Of a stretch of DNA of 64,000 nucleotides, positions 24,812 to 38,057 are shown piece after piece. The notes under the pieces were generated by a model. The model made no database searches. It was given only the letters and a program-made list of their open reading frames with translations, and had not been told where the DNA came from. Each line of letters starts with the position of its first letter. Position 1 is the stretch's first letter. The stretch is from Sphingomonas baiyangensis (lineage in GTDB: Bacteria; Pseudomonadota; Alphaproteobacteria; Sphingomonadales; Sphingomonadaceae). Both the position numbers and the translations under genes were made by a program. The DNA lies in assembly GCF_005144715.1 (NCBI RefSeq), contig NZ_SWKR01000002.1, forward strand, positions 558,001 to 622,000, given 5' to 3'.

Positions 24812-27658
24812 ATGGCATGGCTTGGCGAAATCGATCTGGGCACGCGCGCTTCGGCCTTGCCCGATGCGCGCATGGTGACGCTGACCATCGACGGGGCGAC
24901 GGTGGAAGTGCCCGAGGGCACTTCGATCATGCGCGCGGCGGCGCTCGGCGGCACCAGCATTCCCAAGCTGTGCGCCACCGACAATCTCGAGGCGTTCGGT
25001 TCGTGCCGCGTGTGCCTGGTCGAAGTGGAGGGGCGCGCGGGCTATCCCGCCTCGTGCACTACACCCGTCACGCCCGGCATGGTGGTGCGCACGCAGAGCG
25101 AGCGGCTGACGCAGCTGCGGCGCGGGGTGATGGAGCTGTACATCTCCGACCATCCGCTCGACTGCCTGACCTGTTCGGCCAATGGCGACTGCGAATTGCA
25201 GGACGTGGCGGGCGCGGTTGGGCTGCGAGACGTGCGCTATGGCTATGAGGGCGCCAATCATCTGGCGGCCGACAAGGACGAATCGAACCCCTATTTCGCC
25301 TTCGATCCGACCAAGTGCATCGTCTGCTCGCGCTGCGTGCGCGCGTGCGACGAGGTGCAGGGCACCTTCGCGCTGACGGTGGAAGGGCGCGGGTTCGACA
25401 GTGTGATCGCCGCCAGCCAGAGCGAGGACTTCCTGTCGTCCGAATGCGTTTCGTGCGGCGCGTGCGTGCAGGCGTGCCCGACATCGGCGCTGATCGAGAA
25501 ATCGGTCGAGGCGATCGGCACGCCCGACCGCGCCGTCGTCACCACCTGCGCCTATTGCGGGGTGGGCTGCACTTTCCGCGCCGAGCTGCGCGGCGAGCAG
25601 CTGGTGCGGATGGTGCCGTGGAAGGAAGGTAAGGCCAATCGCGGGCATAGCTGCGTGAAGGGGCGCTTCGCCTGGGGTTATGCCAACCACGCCGAGCGCA
25701 TCCTGAACCCGATGATCCGCGAGAGCATCGACCAGCCGTGGCGCGAAGTGAGCTGGGCCGAGGCGATCGGGCGCGTGGCGTCGGAGTTCAGGCGCATTCA
25801 GGCCGAGCATGGCCGGCGCGCGGTGGGCGGCATCACCTCGAGCCGGTGCACCAACGAGGAAACTTATCTGGTCCAGAAGCTCATCCGCCAGGGCTTCGGC
25901 AACAACAATGTCGATACCTGCGCGCGCGTCTGCCATTCGCCTACGGGATACGGCCTCAAGACGACGTTCGGCACGTCGGCGGGCACGCAGGATTTCGACA
26001 GCGTGATGGCCGCCGACGTCATGATGGTGATCGGCGCCAACCCCACCGACGGGCACCCGGTGTTCGCCAGCCGCATGAAGCAGCGGCTCCGTCAGGGCGC
26101 ACGGCTGATCGTCGTCGATCCCAGGCGGACCGATCTGGTGCGCAGCGCGCATATCGAGGCCGATCATCACCTGCCGTTGCAGCCGGGCACCAATGTGGCG
26201 CTGCTGACCGCGATGGCGCATGTCGTCGTGACCGAAGGGCTGGTCGACGAGGACTATGTCCGCGCGCGCTGCGACCTTGAAGCGTTCGCCGAATGGGCGG
26301 CGTTCGTCGCAGAGGAAGCGCGGTCGCCCGAAGCGACCGAGGCGCTGACGCGCGTGCCGGCGGCCGATCTACGCGCAGCCGCGCGGCTCTATGCTACCGG
26401 CGGGCGCGCGGCGATCTATTACGGGCTGGGCGTGACCGAGCACAGCCAGGGTTCGTCGACGGTGATCGCGATCGCCAATCTGGCGATGGCGACGGGCAAT
26501 GTCGGGCTGGAGGGTGCAGGGGTCAATCCGTTGCGCGGCCAGAACAACGTGCAGGGCGCGTGCGACATGGGGAGTTTCCCGCACGAATATTCGGGGTATC
26601 GCCACGTCGCCGATGCTGAGACGCGGGCGTTGTTCGAGGCGGCATGGGGCGTCGAACTCGATCCCGAGCCGGGGCTGCGCATTCCCAATATGCTCGATGC
26701 GGCGACCGAGGGCCGCTTCCGCGCGCTGTACGTGCAGGGCGAGGATATCCTGCAATCGGACCCCAACACGCAGCATGTCGCAGCTGGGCTGGCGGCGATG
26801 GAATGCGTGGTGGTGCAGGATCTTTTCCTCAACGAAACGGCCAATTACGCGCATGTCTTCCTGCCGGGTTCGACCTTTCTCGAAAAGGACGGCACCTTCA
26901 CCAATGCCGAGCGCCGCATCCAGCGCGTGCGCCGCGTGATGGAGCCTAAGAACGGCTTGGCCGACTGGGAGATCGTGCAGGCGGTGGCGCAGGCGCTCGA
27001 CCTCGACTGGAACTATGCCCACCCGAGCGAGATCATGGACGAGATCGCGCGGCTGACGCCCACCTTCGCGCGCGTCAGCTACGACGCGCTCGAGGCGCAT
27101 GGATCGCTGCAATGGCCCGCGACCGACGCGACGCCGACGGGCACGCCGACGATGCATCTCGACGGGTTCGTACGCGGCAAGGGGCATTTCGTCGTCACCG
27201 ACTATATCCCTACCGACGAGAAGACGGGGCCGCGTTACCCGCTGCTGCTCACCACCGGGCGCATCCTGAGCCACTATAATGTCGGCGCGCAGACGCGGCG
27301 GACCGAGAATGTCGCATGGCATCCCGAGGACCGGCTCGAGATCCACCCCAGCGACGCCGAGAACCGTGGCCTGCGCGACGGCGACTGGGTGACGCTCAAA
27401 AGCCGTGCGGGCGAGACGACGCTGCGCGCGCTGGTTACCGAGCGCGTCGCGCCCGGCGTCGTCTACACCACCTTCCACCATCCCGTGACGCAGGCCAACG
27501 TCATCACCACCGACTATTCGGACTGGGCCACCAACTGCCCCGAATACAAGGTGACGGCGGTGCAGGTATCGGCTTCGAACGGGCCGTCGGACTGGCAGGA
27601 AGCCTATGCGCGCCAGGCCGAGCGTGCGCGGCGCATCGAGCCGGTGGCCGCCGAATGA
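24812..27658 (+). CDS. fdsA: Formate dehydrogenase catalytic alpha subunit (molybdenum/tungsten enzyme)
   Basis: The ATG at 24812 gives 948 residues, the usual length for FdsA. The N-terminal NuoG-like part holds a [2Fe-2S] region (CRVCLVEVEG), the CTCSANGDC-type His/Cys cluster and two ferredoxin-like clusters (CIVCSRCVRACDEVQG, CVSCGACVQACPTSAL). The molybdopterin part starts at about residue 245 with its own [4Fe-4S] site (CAYCGVGC). The metal ligand is a cysteine, C374 in ARVCHSPTGYG, not selenocysteine. It oxidises formate to CO2 in the cytoplasm. FdhD and cofactor-maturation genes are not in the window. Confidence 0.95.
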   Translation: MAWLGEIDLGTRASALPDARMVTLTIDGATVEVPEGTSIMRAAALGGTSIPKLCATDNLEAFGSCRVCLVEVEGRAGYPASCTTPVTPGMVVRTQSERLTQLRRGVMELYISDHPLDCLTCSANGDCELQDVAGAVGLRDVRYGYEGANHLAADKDESNPYFAFDPTKCIVCSRCVRACDEVQGTFALTVEGRGFDSVIAASQSEDFLSSECVSCGACVQACPTSALIEKSVEAIGTPDRAVVTTCAYCGVGCTFRAELRGEQLVRMVPWKEGKANRGHSCVKGRFAWGYANHAERILNPMIRESIDQPWREVSWAEAIGRVASEFRRIQAEHGRRAVGGITSSRCTNEETYLVQKLIRQGFGNNNVDTCARVCHSPTGYGLKTTFGTSAGTQDFDSVMAADVMMVIGANPTDGHPVFASRMKQRLRQGARLIVVDPRRTDLVRSAHIEADHHLPLQPGTNVALLTAMAHVVVTEGLVDEDYVRARCDLEAFAEWAAFVAEEARSPEATEALTRVPAADLRAAARLYATGGRAAIYYGLGVTEHSQGSSTVIAIANLAMATGNVGLEGAGVNPLRGQNNVQGACDMGSFPHEYSGYRHVADAETRALFEAAWGVELDPEPGLRIPNMLDAATEGRFRALYVQGEDILQSDPNTQHVAAGLAAMECVVVQDLFLNETANYAHVFLPGSTFLEKDGTFTNAERRIQRVRRVMEPKNGLADWEIVQAVAQALDLDWNYAHPSEIMDEIARLTPTFARVSYDALEAHGSLQWPATDATPTGTPTMHLDGFVRGKGHFVVTDYIPTDEKTGPRYPLLLTTGRILSHYNVGAQTRRTENVAWHPEDRLEIHPSDAENRGLRDGDWVTLKSRAGETTLRALVTERVAPGVVYTTFHHPVTQANVITTDYSDWATNCPEYKVTAVQVSASNGPSDWQEAYARQAERARRIEPVAAE

Positions 27659-27921
27659 TGACGCCCGACGAGCGGCTGGTCTATATGGCCAACCAGATCG
27701 CGCGCAATCTGGCGGCGCGGGGAGATGAGGCTGCGGCGCTTGCAACCGCCGATCACATCGCGGCGTTCTGGGACCCACATATGCGCGAGCGCATCATGGC
27801 CGATGATCGGGCGGCGCTCGATCCGATCGCGGCGCGTGCGATCGCGCTGCTGCGCCGGCGGGGCGATCCGGGCGCGCAATCGGCCGCGACGGTGTTCGCC
27901 GGTGGAGCGGACGCGGGATAG
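27655..27921 (+). CDS. fdsD: Formate dehydrogenase delta subunit
   Basis: The 88-residue protein matches FdsD: the MTPDERLVYMANQIARNLAA start and the HIAAFWDPHMRERI core are characteristic. Two adjacent ATG codons (27655 and 27658) are possible starts; the first overlaps the fdsA stop by 4 bp. FdsD is needed for an active complex. It closes the fds block and is followed 42 bp later by an alcohol dehydrogenase gene on the same strand. Confidence 0.93.
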   Translation: MMTPDERLVYMANQIARNLAARGDEAAALATADHIAAFWDPHMRERIMADDRAALDPIAARAIALLRRRGDPGAQSAATVFAGGADAG

Positions 27922-27963
27922 AGACGCTGCCGCCCCTGCGGCAACGGGAATATGGGAGACGAC

Positions 27964-29079
27964 ATGACGCACGCACACGCCGCCATCTGCCGCGGCCACG
28001 ACGCCCCCTTCGCGATCGAGCCCGTCGAGCTGGCCGCGTTGCAGCCCGACGAGTTGCGCATCCGCATCGTCGCGTGCGGCATCTGCCATACCGATCTGGC
28101 GGTGCGCGACGGCCAGCTGCCCGTCGAGCTGCCGGCGGTGCTGGGGCATGAGGGCGCCGGCATCGTCGAGGAGGTGGGCAGCGCGGTGACGGCGGCGAAG
28201 CCCGGCGACCGCGTGGTGATGAGCTTCAACAGCTGCGGCGAATGCCCGAGCTGCGATGCCGACGCGCCGACCTATTGCTATAACTTCTTCCCGCACAACT
28301 GGAGCGGGCGGCGCGCCGACGGATCGCCGACGATCATGCGCGAAGGCGAGCCCGTGGGCGGCAATTTCTTCGGCCAGTCGAGCTTCGCCACGCATGCTAT
28401 CGCGCATCAGCGCAACGTGGTGCGCGTGCCCGATGCCGCCGCCGACCTGCCGCTTGAACGCCTGGCGCCGATCGGCTGCGGCCTGATGACGGGCGCGGGT
28501 GCGGTGCTGCGCAGCATGAAGGTGCGCGAGGGCCTGCCGATCGTGGTGTTCGGCGCGGGCACCGTGGGCATGGCGGCGATCATGGCGGCGAAGGTGGCGG
28601 GCGCCGACCCGATCATCGCGGTCGACATGCATGACAGCCGGCTGGCGACCGCGCGCGAGCTCGGCGCGACGCACGCCTTCAACGCTAAGGACGGCGCGAT
28701 CGACAAGATCAAGCAATTGTGTCCGCGCGGCGTGGGCTATGTGTTCGACACGACGGGCGTGAAATCGGTGATCGAGGACGGGTTCGACCTGCTGGCACCC
28801 AAGGGCGTGATGGGTATTGTCGGCGCGTCCGACCCGGCCGACATGCTCTCGCTCAACGAAGCGGCGTTCATGGGTAGCGGGCGCACGGTGATGGGCATTC
28901 TAGGCGGTGACAGCGACATCGCGCCGTTCCTGACCGAGCTGATCGAGCTGCATCTGGCGGGGCGCTTCCCCTACGAGACGCTGATCGAGACGTTCGATTT
29001 CGCCGACATCGACAAGGCGATCGAGGCGAGCGAAAGCGGGCGCGTGGTGAAGCCCGTGCTGGTGATGCCCGCCGACTGA
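27964..29079 (+). CDS. Zinc-dependent NAD(P) alcohol dehydrogenase, aryl-alcohol type
   Basis: The ATG at 27964 is preferred over an in-frame ATG at 27952, because GGGAG lies at the right distance before it. The 371-residue medium-chain dehydrogenase has the catalytic zinc ligands in CGICHTDL and GHEGAG. The structural zinc set is CGECPSCDADAPTYC, and the cofactor fold is VFGAGTVGMAA. It resembles aryl-alcohol (benzyl-type) dehydrogenases such as AreB/XylB. Its position after fds and before the lignin genes fits oxidation of aromatic alcohols, but the substrate is inferred. A strong terminator follows. Confidence 0.85.
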   Translation: MTHAHAAICRGHDAPFAIEPVELAALQPDELRIRIVACGICHTDLAVRDGQLPVELPAVLGHEGAGIVEEVGSAVTAAKPGDRVVMSFNSCGECPSCDADAPTYCYNFFPHNWSGRRADGSPTIMREGEPVGGNFFGQSSFATHAIAHQRNVVRVPDAAADLPLERLAPIGCGLMTGAGAVLRSMKVREGLPIVVFGAGTVGMAAIMAAKVAGADPIIAVDMHDSRLATARELGATHAFNAKDGAIDKIKQLCPRGVGYVFDTTGVKSVIEDGFDLLAPKGVMGIVGASDPADMLSLNEAAFMGSGRTVMGILGGDSDIAPFLTELIELHLAGRFPYETLIETFDFADIDKAIEASESGRVVKPVLVMPAD

Positions 29080-29112
29080 CCGGACAGCGACAATCGCTGG
29101 TCATTCGAAAGG

Positions 29113-29149
29113 ACCGTCCGCCCCGCTGTGGGGGCGGACGGTTTTTTTG
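29113..29149 (+). terminator. Strong Rho-independent terminator closing the fds operon
   Basis: A perfect 12-bp stem (ACCGTCCGCCCC with GGGGCGGACGGT) and six-base loop are followed by eight T residues. It separates the plus-strand fds-adh operon from the convergent ligM gene, whose stop is 3 bp beyond. Confidence 0.95.
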
Positions 29150-29151
29150 TG

Positions 29152-30642
<1,491 letters not shown>

Positions 30643-30669
30643 ACGGTTTTCGTCGTCAGCCGCGCAGCC

Positions 30670-31539
30670 TCACAGCCCCAGCACGCGCACGGCGTTGTCC
30701 TTCATGATGAGCGGCAGCACCTCGTCGCGGAAACCCGCTTCCTGTGCTGCGGCAAGCCATTTGTCGGGCCGAATCAGCGGCCAGTCGCTGCCGAACATCA
30801 TCTTGTGCTTGAGCTGCGTGTTTGCGTACTGGATCACCTGCTTCGGGAAATATTTGGGCGACCAGCCCGAAAGGTCGATGAACACATTGTCCTTGTGCAG
30901 CGCCATCGACAGGCTTTCGTCGGTCCACGGCCAGCTGGGGTGCGCGAGGATGAACTTGATGTCGGGGAAATCGACCGCGACATCGTCGATGAGGATCGGC
31001 TGGCCATATTTCAACCGCACGCCGCCGCCGCCGCGCATGCCGGTGCCCATGCCCGAATGGCCGGTGTGGAAGATGGCAGGCAGGCGATATTCGGCGATCA
31101 CCTCGTAGATCGGATAGGCGACGCGATCGGCCGGGTGGCAATCCTGCATGATGCCGTGGAACTTGAAGCCCTTGACGCCGTGATTCTCGATCAGATCGCG
31201 CGCCTCGCGCGCACCGAGCTTGCCCTTGCGCGGATCGATCGAGGCGAAGGGGATGACGATGTCGTCATGCTCGGCGGCGATGTCGGCAACTTCGTAGTTG
31301 CTGATCCGCTTGGCGCCGATGCCGCTCTCGCAATCGACGGTGAACAGGCAGAAGGCGATCTCGCGCTCGCGATAATAGGCGATCGTCTCGGGGATGGTGG
31401 GGCGCTTGCGATCGGCCTTGAAATAGGCCGATGCGGCATCGAAGAACTTGGCCATCACCGGGTCTTCGGGATCGTGGCACGAGACTTCGGCATGGACGTG
31501 GACGTCGATGGCCTGCACGCGGGCGGGGTCGATCGGCAT
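30670..31539 (-). CDS. Amidohydrolase-2 family metal-dependent hydrolase/decarboxylase in the lignin cluster
   Basis: The 289-residue TIM-barrel protein has the metal-binding HVHAE start, then FKFHGIMQD, FHTGHSG, a glycine-rich loop, LAHPSWPW and FGSDWPLI with the catalytic aspartate. This is the amidohydrolase_2 family, which includes LigJ (oxalomesaconate hydratase), LigW (5-carboxyvanillate decarboxylase) and CouO-like beta-ketoacyl-CoA hydrolases. It is about 50 residues shorter than LigJ, so a clear assignment is not possible. It lies upstream of ligM on the same strand, with its own operator-like site at 31636. Confidence 0.72.
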   Translation of the reverse strand: MPIDPARVQAIDVHVHAEVSCHDPEDPVMAKFFDAASAYFKADRKRPTIPETIAYYREREIAFCLFTVDCESGIGAKRISNYEVADIAAEHDDIVIPFASIDPRKGKLGAREARDLIENHGVKGFKFHGIMQDCHPADRVAYPIYEVIAEYRLPAIFHTGHSGMGTGMRGGGGVRLKYGQPILIDDVAVDFPDIKFILAHPSWPWTDESLSMALHKDNVFIDLSGWSPKYFPKQVIQYANTQLKHKMMFGSDWPLIRPDKWLAAAQEAGFRDEVLPLIMKDNAVRVLGL

Positions 31540-31621
31540 GGGTGGCGCACCTCTTCCTGTCGGGCCGATCGCTCGGCTATGGCGGTGGCGAGGACGCGCA
31601 TTTTCCGCTCGCCTCGCACCG

Positions 31622-31645
31622 ATTATCGGTTAGTCTTGCATACAA
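31622..31645. promoter_or_regulatory. MarR-type operator between the amidohydrolase and transporter genes
   Basis: TTGCATACAA occurs at 31636-31645. On the minus strand a GATAAT -10 (31627-31622) lies eight bases downstream of it, the same geometry as at ligM, so the amidohydrolase promoter is the likely target. The divergent transporter transcript could also be affected. Confidence 0.6.
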
Positions 31646-31665
31646 ACAGGTTCGAGGGAACGAGG

Positions 31666-31749
31666 ATGCTCTTTGTCGATGGTGTCGCACTCGCTAGGCG
31701 ACGTGGCGCCGCCGCCGGCACGCCGATGCAAGCGGGCGTGACTGCATGA
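31666..31749 (+). CDS. Possible 27-residue leader peptide coupled to the transporter gene
   Basis: An ATG follows the purine-rich GAGGGAACGAGG and opens a frame of 27 codons. It ends in a TGA that overlaps the transporter ATG at 31746 (ATGA). The peptide has three consecutive arginines and is otherwise Ala/Gly/Val-rich. It could couple ribosomes onto the transporter or simply be leader mRNA. No homology is known to me. Confidence 0.35.
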   Translation: MLFVDGVALARRRGAAAGTPMQAGVTA

Positions 31750-33083
31750 GCACAGCCGGGCAGGGCGCCGCCGCCATCGACGATCCGCGCGTCATCATCG
31801 ACGAATCGCCAATGAGTCGCCTCCAGATCGCAGCCGTGGCGATCACCGTGGGCCTGAACGCGCTCGACGGGTTCGACGTGCTGTCGATCAGCTTCGCCTC
31901 GCCCGGCATCGCCGCCGAATGGGGCATTGATCGCGCGGCGCTGGGCATCGTGCTGTCGATGGAGCTCATCGGCATGGCGATCGGATCGGTGCTGCTGGGC
32001 GGCGTGACCGACCGGATCGGCCGGCGCAACATGATCCTCGGCTGCCTGGTGGTAATGGCGTTCGGGATGTTCATGGTGACAACCGCCTCGAACCTCACCA
32101 TGTTGTCGATATGGCGCGTGCTGACGGGGCTGGGCATCGGCGGCATGCTGGCGGCGATCAACGCAGCGGCGGCCGAGTTCTCGAACAGGCGCAGCCGCAA
32201 CATCGCCCTGGCGCTGATGGTAATCGGCTATCCTCTGGGTGCGGTCATCGGCGGATCGGTCGCATCGCTGCTGCTGCGCGGCGGCGACTGGCGGCTGGTG
32301 TTCGAGTTCGGCGCGCTGGTGACGGCGCTGTTCATCCCGCTCGTCTGGTTCTTCGTGCCCGAGCCGGTGCAATTCACCATGGCGCGCCGCCCGACCGACG
32401 CGCTGGCGAAGATCAACCGCACGCTTGCGCGCATGGGCCACCGCACCGTCGCGGCGCTGCCCGCGCCGACGCCCGAGGAGGACCGCGCGTCGATCCGCGA
32501 CATCTTCGGGCCCGATCTGAGGCGCACCACGATCCTCGTCACGATCGCCTATTTCGCGCATATCGTGAGCTTCTATTTCATTCTCAAATGGACGCCCGCG
32601 ATCGTCACCGATCTCGGCTTCCCCGCATCGCAGGCGGCGAGCGTGCTGGTGTGGGCGAATGTTGGCGGTGCGGTGGGTGGCGCGGTCTTCGGCATGCTGG
32701 CGCAGCGTTTCGCGCTCAAGCAGCTGACCTTGGTGGTGCTGGCGATTTCGGCGGTAATGGTGGGGCTGTTCGGCGCGGCGGGCGTGCAGTCGCTCGGCGG
32801 CCTTGCGATCCTTGCCTGCGCGTCGGGGCTGTTCACCAACAGCGCGATCGTGGGGCTGTACACGATCTTCGCGCGCGCCTTCCCCACGCATGTCCGCGCG
32901 ACGGGGACGGGGTTCGCGATCGGCATCGGGCGCGGCGGGTCGGCGCTGTCGCCGATCCTTGCCGGTTTCCTGTTCGATTCGGGCATGACGCTGGCGGGCG
33001 TCGCGATCACGCTGGGGCTGGGATCGGCGATCGCGGCGGTGGCGCTGGCAGGCGTGCGGCTGCGGCTCGACACCGCGAAATAG
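31746..33083 (+). CDS. MFS transporter, aromatic acid:H+ symporter (AAHS) type
   Basis: The 445-residue protein has 12 membrane helices and the MFS signature between helices 2 and 3 (GGVTDRIGRRNMI). The first helix contains LNALDGFDVLSISFASP, the AAHS-specific DGxD pattern shared with PcaK, VanK and DdvK. It likely takes up aromatic acids such as protocatechuate, vanillate or syringate. It heads a plus-strand run into ligK, ligU, ligI and the acyl-CoA dehydrogenase. An alternative start at 31812 would skip the first 22 residues. Confidence 0.88.
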   Translation: MSTAGQGAAAIDDPRVIIDESPMSRLQIAAVAITVGLNALDGFDVLSISFASPGIAAEWGIDRAALGIVLSMELIGMAIGSVLLGGVTDRIGRRNMILGCLVVMAFGMFMVTTASNLTMLSIWRVLTGLGIGGMLAAINAAAAEFSNRRSRNIALALMVIGYPLGAVIGGSVASLLLRGGDWRLVFEFGALVTALFIPLVWFFVPEPVQFTMARRPTDALAKINRTLARMGHRTVAALPAPTPEEDRASIRDIFGPDLRRTTILVTIAYFAHIVSFYFILKWTPAIVTDLGFPASQAASVLVWANVGGAVGGAVFGMLAQRFALKQLTLVVLAISAVMVGLFGAAGVQSLGGLAILACASGLFTNSAIVGLYTIFARAFPTHVRATGTGFAIGIGRGGSALSPILAGFLFDSGMTLAGVAITLGLGSAIAAVALAGVRLRLDTAK

Positions 33084-33181
33084 CGCGGACTTGCCGAAAA
33101 CCTATCGCGACCGCGCATATTGGATTGGGCCGCACGCCGCCGTGACGGCTAGCGCGGCAGGCATCGCTAGAGGAGCAGCAC

Positions 33182-33848
33182 ATGGCAGGACGCGTGATCC
33201 GCAACATCGAGCGCGCCGACCGCGCGGTGATCGACGGGCTGGGCGCCGCCGGTGTCGCCACGGTGCACGAGGCGCAAGGCCGGATCGGCCTGCTGGGCCA
33301 CTATATGCGACCGATCTATCCGGGCGCGCGGATCGCCGGATCGGCCGTGACCATCTCGGCACCGCCGGGCGACAACTGGATGGTGCATGTCGCGATCGAG
33401 CAGCTGCACGATGGCGACATCCTGGTGCTGGCGCCGACATCGTTCTGCCTCGACGGCTATTTCGGCGATCTGCTGGCGACGAGCGCGATGGCGCGCGGCT
33501 GCCGCGGTCTGGTGATCGACGCCGGCGTGCGCGACGTGCGCGACCTGACGGCGATGGGCTTTCCCGTCTGGTCGAAGGCGGTGTTCGCGCAGGGCACGGT
33601 CAAGGCGACGCCGGGGTCGGTCAACGTGCCGATCGTGTGCGCCGGGGCCGCGATCGAGGCGGGCGACGTGATCGTCGCCGACGATGATGGCGTGTGCGTG
33701 GTAAAGCGCGCCGATGCGCCGCGCGTGCTCGAAGCCGCGCAGGCGCGCGAGGCGAACGAGGAAAGCAAGCGCCAGCGGCTGGCGGCGGGCGAGCTTGGCC
33801 TCGACATCTATGACATGCGCGGCAAGCTCGAGGCGCTGGGCCTGCGCT

Positions 33849-33856
<8 letters not shown>
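33182..33856 (+). CDS. ligK: 4-carboxy-4-hydroxy-2-oxoadipate aldolase
   Basis: The 224-residue protein is an RraA-fold class II aldolase. It cleaves 4-carboxy-4-hydroxy-2-oxoadipate to pyruvate and oxaloacetate, the last step of the protocatechuate 4,5-cleavage and gallate pathways. The [15 protein letters not shown] loop and VIDAGVRDV, with the metal-binding aspartate and substrate arginine, are visible. A GAGGAG site precedes the ATG. Its end overlaps the ligU start, and ligI follows, so the identity is supported by context. Confidence 0.93.
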
Positions 33857-35790
<1,934 letters not shown>

Positions 35791-35791
<1 letters not shown>

Positions 35792-37485
35792 TGGGCTATG
35801 CGCGCCAGGTCGCGGCGCTCTCGCGCCATCTGGCGGTGACGCCGTTCCTGCCGGCGCTCGAAGCGGCGACACCGGACAGCGTCGATCGCGAGACGTGGGA
35901 TGCGGTGCTCGAACAGGCGGCACGCATGGCCGAAGGCGTGATCGATCCGCTCGACGCGACGCTCGATGCCGTGGGTGCGCGCCTGATCGACGGGCGCGTG
36001 GTGACGCCGCCGGGGCATCGCGCGGCGTGGGAGCGTTTCGCGGGCGACGGCTGGCTGACGCTGTCGCTGCCCGAGGCGCTGGGCGGGCAGGGCCTGCCGC
36101 TGACGCTGACGACGGCGTGCGAGGAGGTGTTCAACCGCGCCTCGCCCGCCTTCGCGATGCTGGCAACGCCCAATCGTACGGCAGCAGCGATGCTCGCCGA
36201 GGCGGCGCCCGAGATCGCTGCCGAATGGGCACCACGCCTTGCCAGCGGCGAATGGGGCGCGACGATCTGCATCAGCGAGCCCGATGCCGGATCGGACGTG
36301 GCGCGCATCCGCACGCGCGCCGTGGCTGATGGCGAAGGCGGCTGGTGCGTGACCGGCGAGAAATGCTGGATCAGCTTCGGCGATCACGACCTGACCACGC
36401 GCATCGGCCATTGCATGTTGGCGCGCAGTTCAAACGCACCGGGCGTGCGCGGTCTCAGCCTGTTTCTGGTGCCCGATTTGCGCGACGACGGTGGCGCCAA
36501 CGGCGTGACGGTGCGGCGGATCGAGGAGAAGCTCGGGCTGCACGGATCGCCCACCTGCGTGATGGGATTCGAGGATTCGGCGGCCATGCTCATCGGCGCC
36601 GAGGGGCGTGGATTGCAGACGCTGTTCCAGATGATGCTGGCGATGCGGCTTTCCTGCGCGCCGCAGGGCGTCGGCGTCGCCGAGGCGGCGTTCGATACGG
36701 CGCTAAGCTATGCGCAAGAGCGGCGGCAGGGCGGCCATGCCGGTGCGCCACCGGTGGCGATCGTCGCGCATGCCGATGTGCAGCGCCAGCTGTTGCGCAT
36801 GGCCGGACGGATCGAGGCTGCGCGCGGCATCGCGTTGATGGCGGCGAGCGCGATGGACCTCGCCGAACGGGGCCCCCAAAGCGAGCGCGCGGGCTGGATG
36901 GCGCTGGCGCAGTTCCTGCTGCCGATCGCCAAGGACGGATCGGCGCGGCTTGCCTTCGACGTGGCGAGCGAAGCGGTGCAGGTGCTGGGCGGGGCGGGCT
37001 ATACGCGCGAATGGCCCGTCGAGCGGCGGTTGCGCGATGCGCGCGTGTTCGCGGTGTTCGAGGGCACCACGGGCATCCAGGCGCTCGACATGGTGCATCG
37101 CCGACTGTGGCGCGATGGTGGCGAGGGGCTGGCACGCTTCGTCGCGGCGGCGCGCGCCGACTGCGACGCGAGCGATCAGGGCAGGGCGCTTTCGGACGCG
37201 CTCAACCGGCTCGAAGCGACTGCCGGTGTGCTTGCGGGCTGGCAGGCGCGCGCGCGGGACGCCGAGGCGGGATCGGTGGCGTTCCTCGATCTTTGCGGGC
37301 TGCTGGTTGGCGGCTGGGTATCGCTGCGGCTGGCGCGCGACGCGGGGCAGGACGAAACCGGACGGCGGCTCGCCGCGGCTGCGCGCTTCCACCTTGCCGA
37401 GCTACCTGCCGAAGTCGGGCGTCTGGCGACATTGGCCGTGATGGGCGAGCATTGGCACGAAGGCTTCGAGGCGCTGCTCGCCTGA
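35791..37485 (+). CDS. Acyl-CoA dehydrogenase, DmdC-like large form
   Basis: The 564-residue flavoprotein has the acyl-CoA dehydrogenase fold: WLTLSLPEALGGQGLPLTL, ICISEPDAGSDVARIRTRA (FAD/substrate loop), EEKLGLHGSPTC, and the C-terminal catalytic-glutamate segment FEGTTGIQALDMV. The C-terminal extension of about 120 residues is that of the 3-methylmercaptopropionyl-CoA dehydrogenase-like subgroup. Its ATG overlaps the ligI stop, so it is in the lig operon. An acyl-CoA dehydrogenase is not part of the 4,5-cleavage pathway; a phenylpropanoid-CoA substrate is a reasonable guess only. Confidence 0.85.
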
Positions 37486-37488
37486 GCC

Positions 37489-37953
37489 CTATTCGTGGAT
37501 GCGCTTCAACAGGTCGATCAGCAGCGCAACCTCGCGCGGGGTGAAGCGCGACTTGAGCCACGCCTCATGCTCGAGCACGCTGGCGCGCGCCTGCGCCAGC
37601 GCGGCCTGTCCCGTAGACGTCAGGTGCAGCGTCTGGCGGCGGCGGTCGCCGGTCGAGGCGCCGCGTTCGACGAAGCCGCGCTTCTGGAGCCGGTTGACGA
37701 TCGCCATCACCGTGGCGCGATCCATCTGGAGCCGCCGCCCGATATCGGCCTGCGCGATGTCGGGATGCTCATCGATCAGCCAGAGCACCGAAACCTGCTT
37801 CTGCGTCAGTTCGAGATCGACGAAGGTCTCGGTGAAATGGCGATAGACGGCGCCGTGCGCGAGGCGAATGTGGAAGCCGACGATACCGTCGATTCCGCCG
37901 ATATCGGCGTCGTCCTCGGCGTTGGCGGCGATCTTTCGGGCGCTGCTGTGCAT
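37489..37953 (-). CDS. MarR-family repressor, candidate DesX-like regulator of the lignin genes
   Basis: The 154-residue protein has the MarR winged helix ([40 protein letters not shown], and the wing [20 protein letters not shown]). It starts at ATG 37953, although the ribosome site is weak. It faces the lignostilbene-type dioxygenase gene across a 104-bp divergent gap that contains TTGCATACAA at 38016. In SYK-6 the MarR regulator DesX controls ligM and desA; a similar role is inferred from the shared operators. Its stop lies 3 bp from the convergent acyl-CoA dehydrogenase. Confidence 0.82.
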   Translation of the reverse strand: MHSSARKIAANAEDDADIGGIDGIVGFHIRLAHGAVYRHFTETFVDLELTQKQVSVLWLIDEHPDIAQADIGRRLQMDRATVMAIVNRLQKRGFVERGASTGDRRRQTLHLTSTGQAALAQARASVLEHEAWLKSRFTPREVALLIDLLKRIHE

Positions 37954-37997
37954 CGCGACAGATTGCGGGCAAGCCCGTGGACGGTCAATGCGGCGGC

Positions 37998-38026
37998 TTG
38001 AAAAAACTGTCTGTCTTGCATACAAT
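37998..38026 (+). promoter_or_regulatory. Dioxygenase promoter with a MarR-type operator on the -10
   Basis: A -35 TTGAAA (37998-38003) and a -10 TACAAT (38021-38026) are separated by exactly 17 bp. The operator-like TTGCATACAA (38016-38025) covers the -10, an arrangement expected for repression. A transcription start near 38033 places the GAGAGGA ribosome site and the GTG at 38058 in a short leader. Confidence 0.7.
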
Positions 38027-38057
38027 TCGCGCAACGCAAGACATGAGAGGATCGGCC

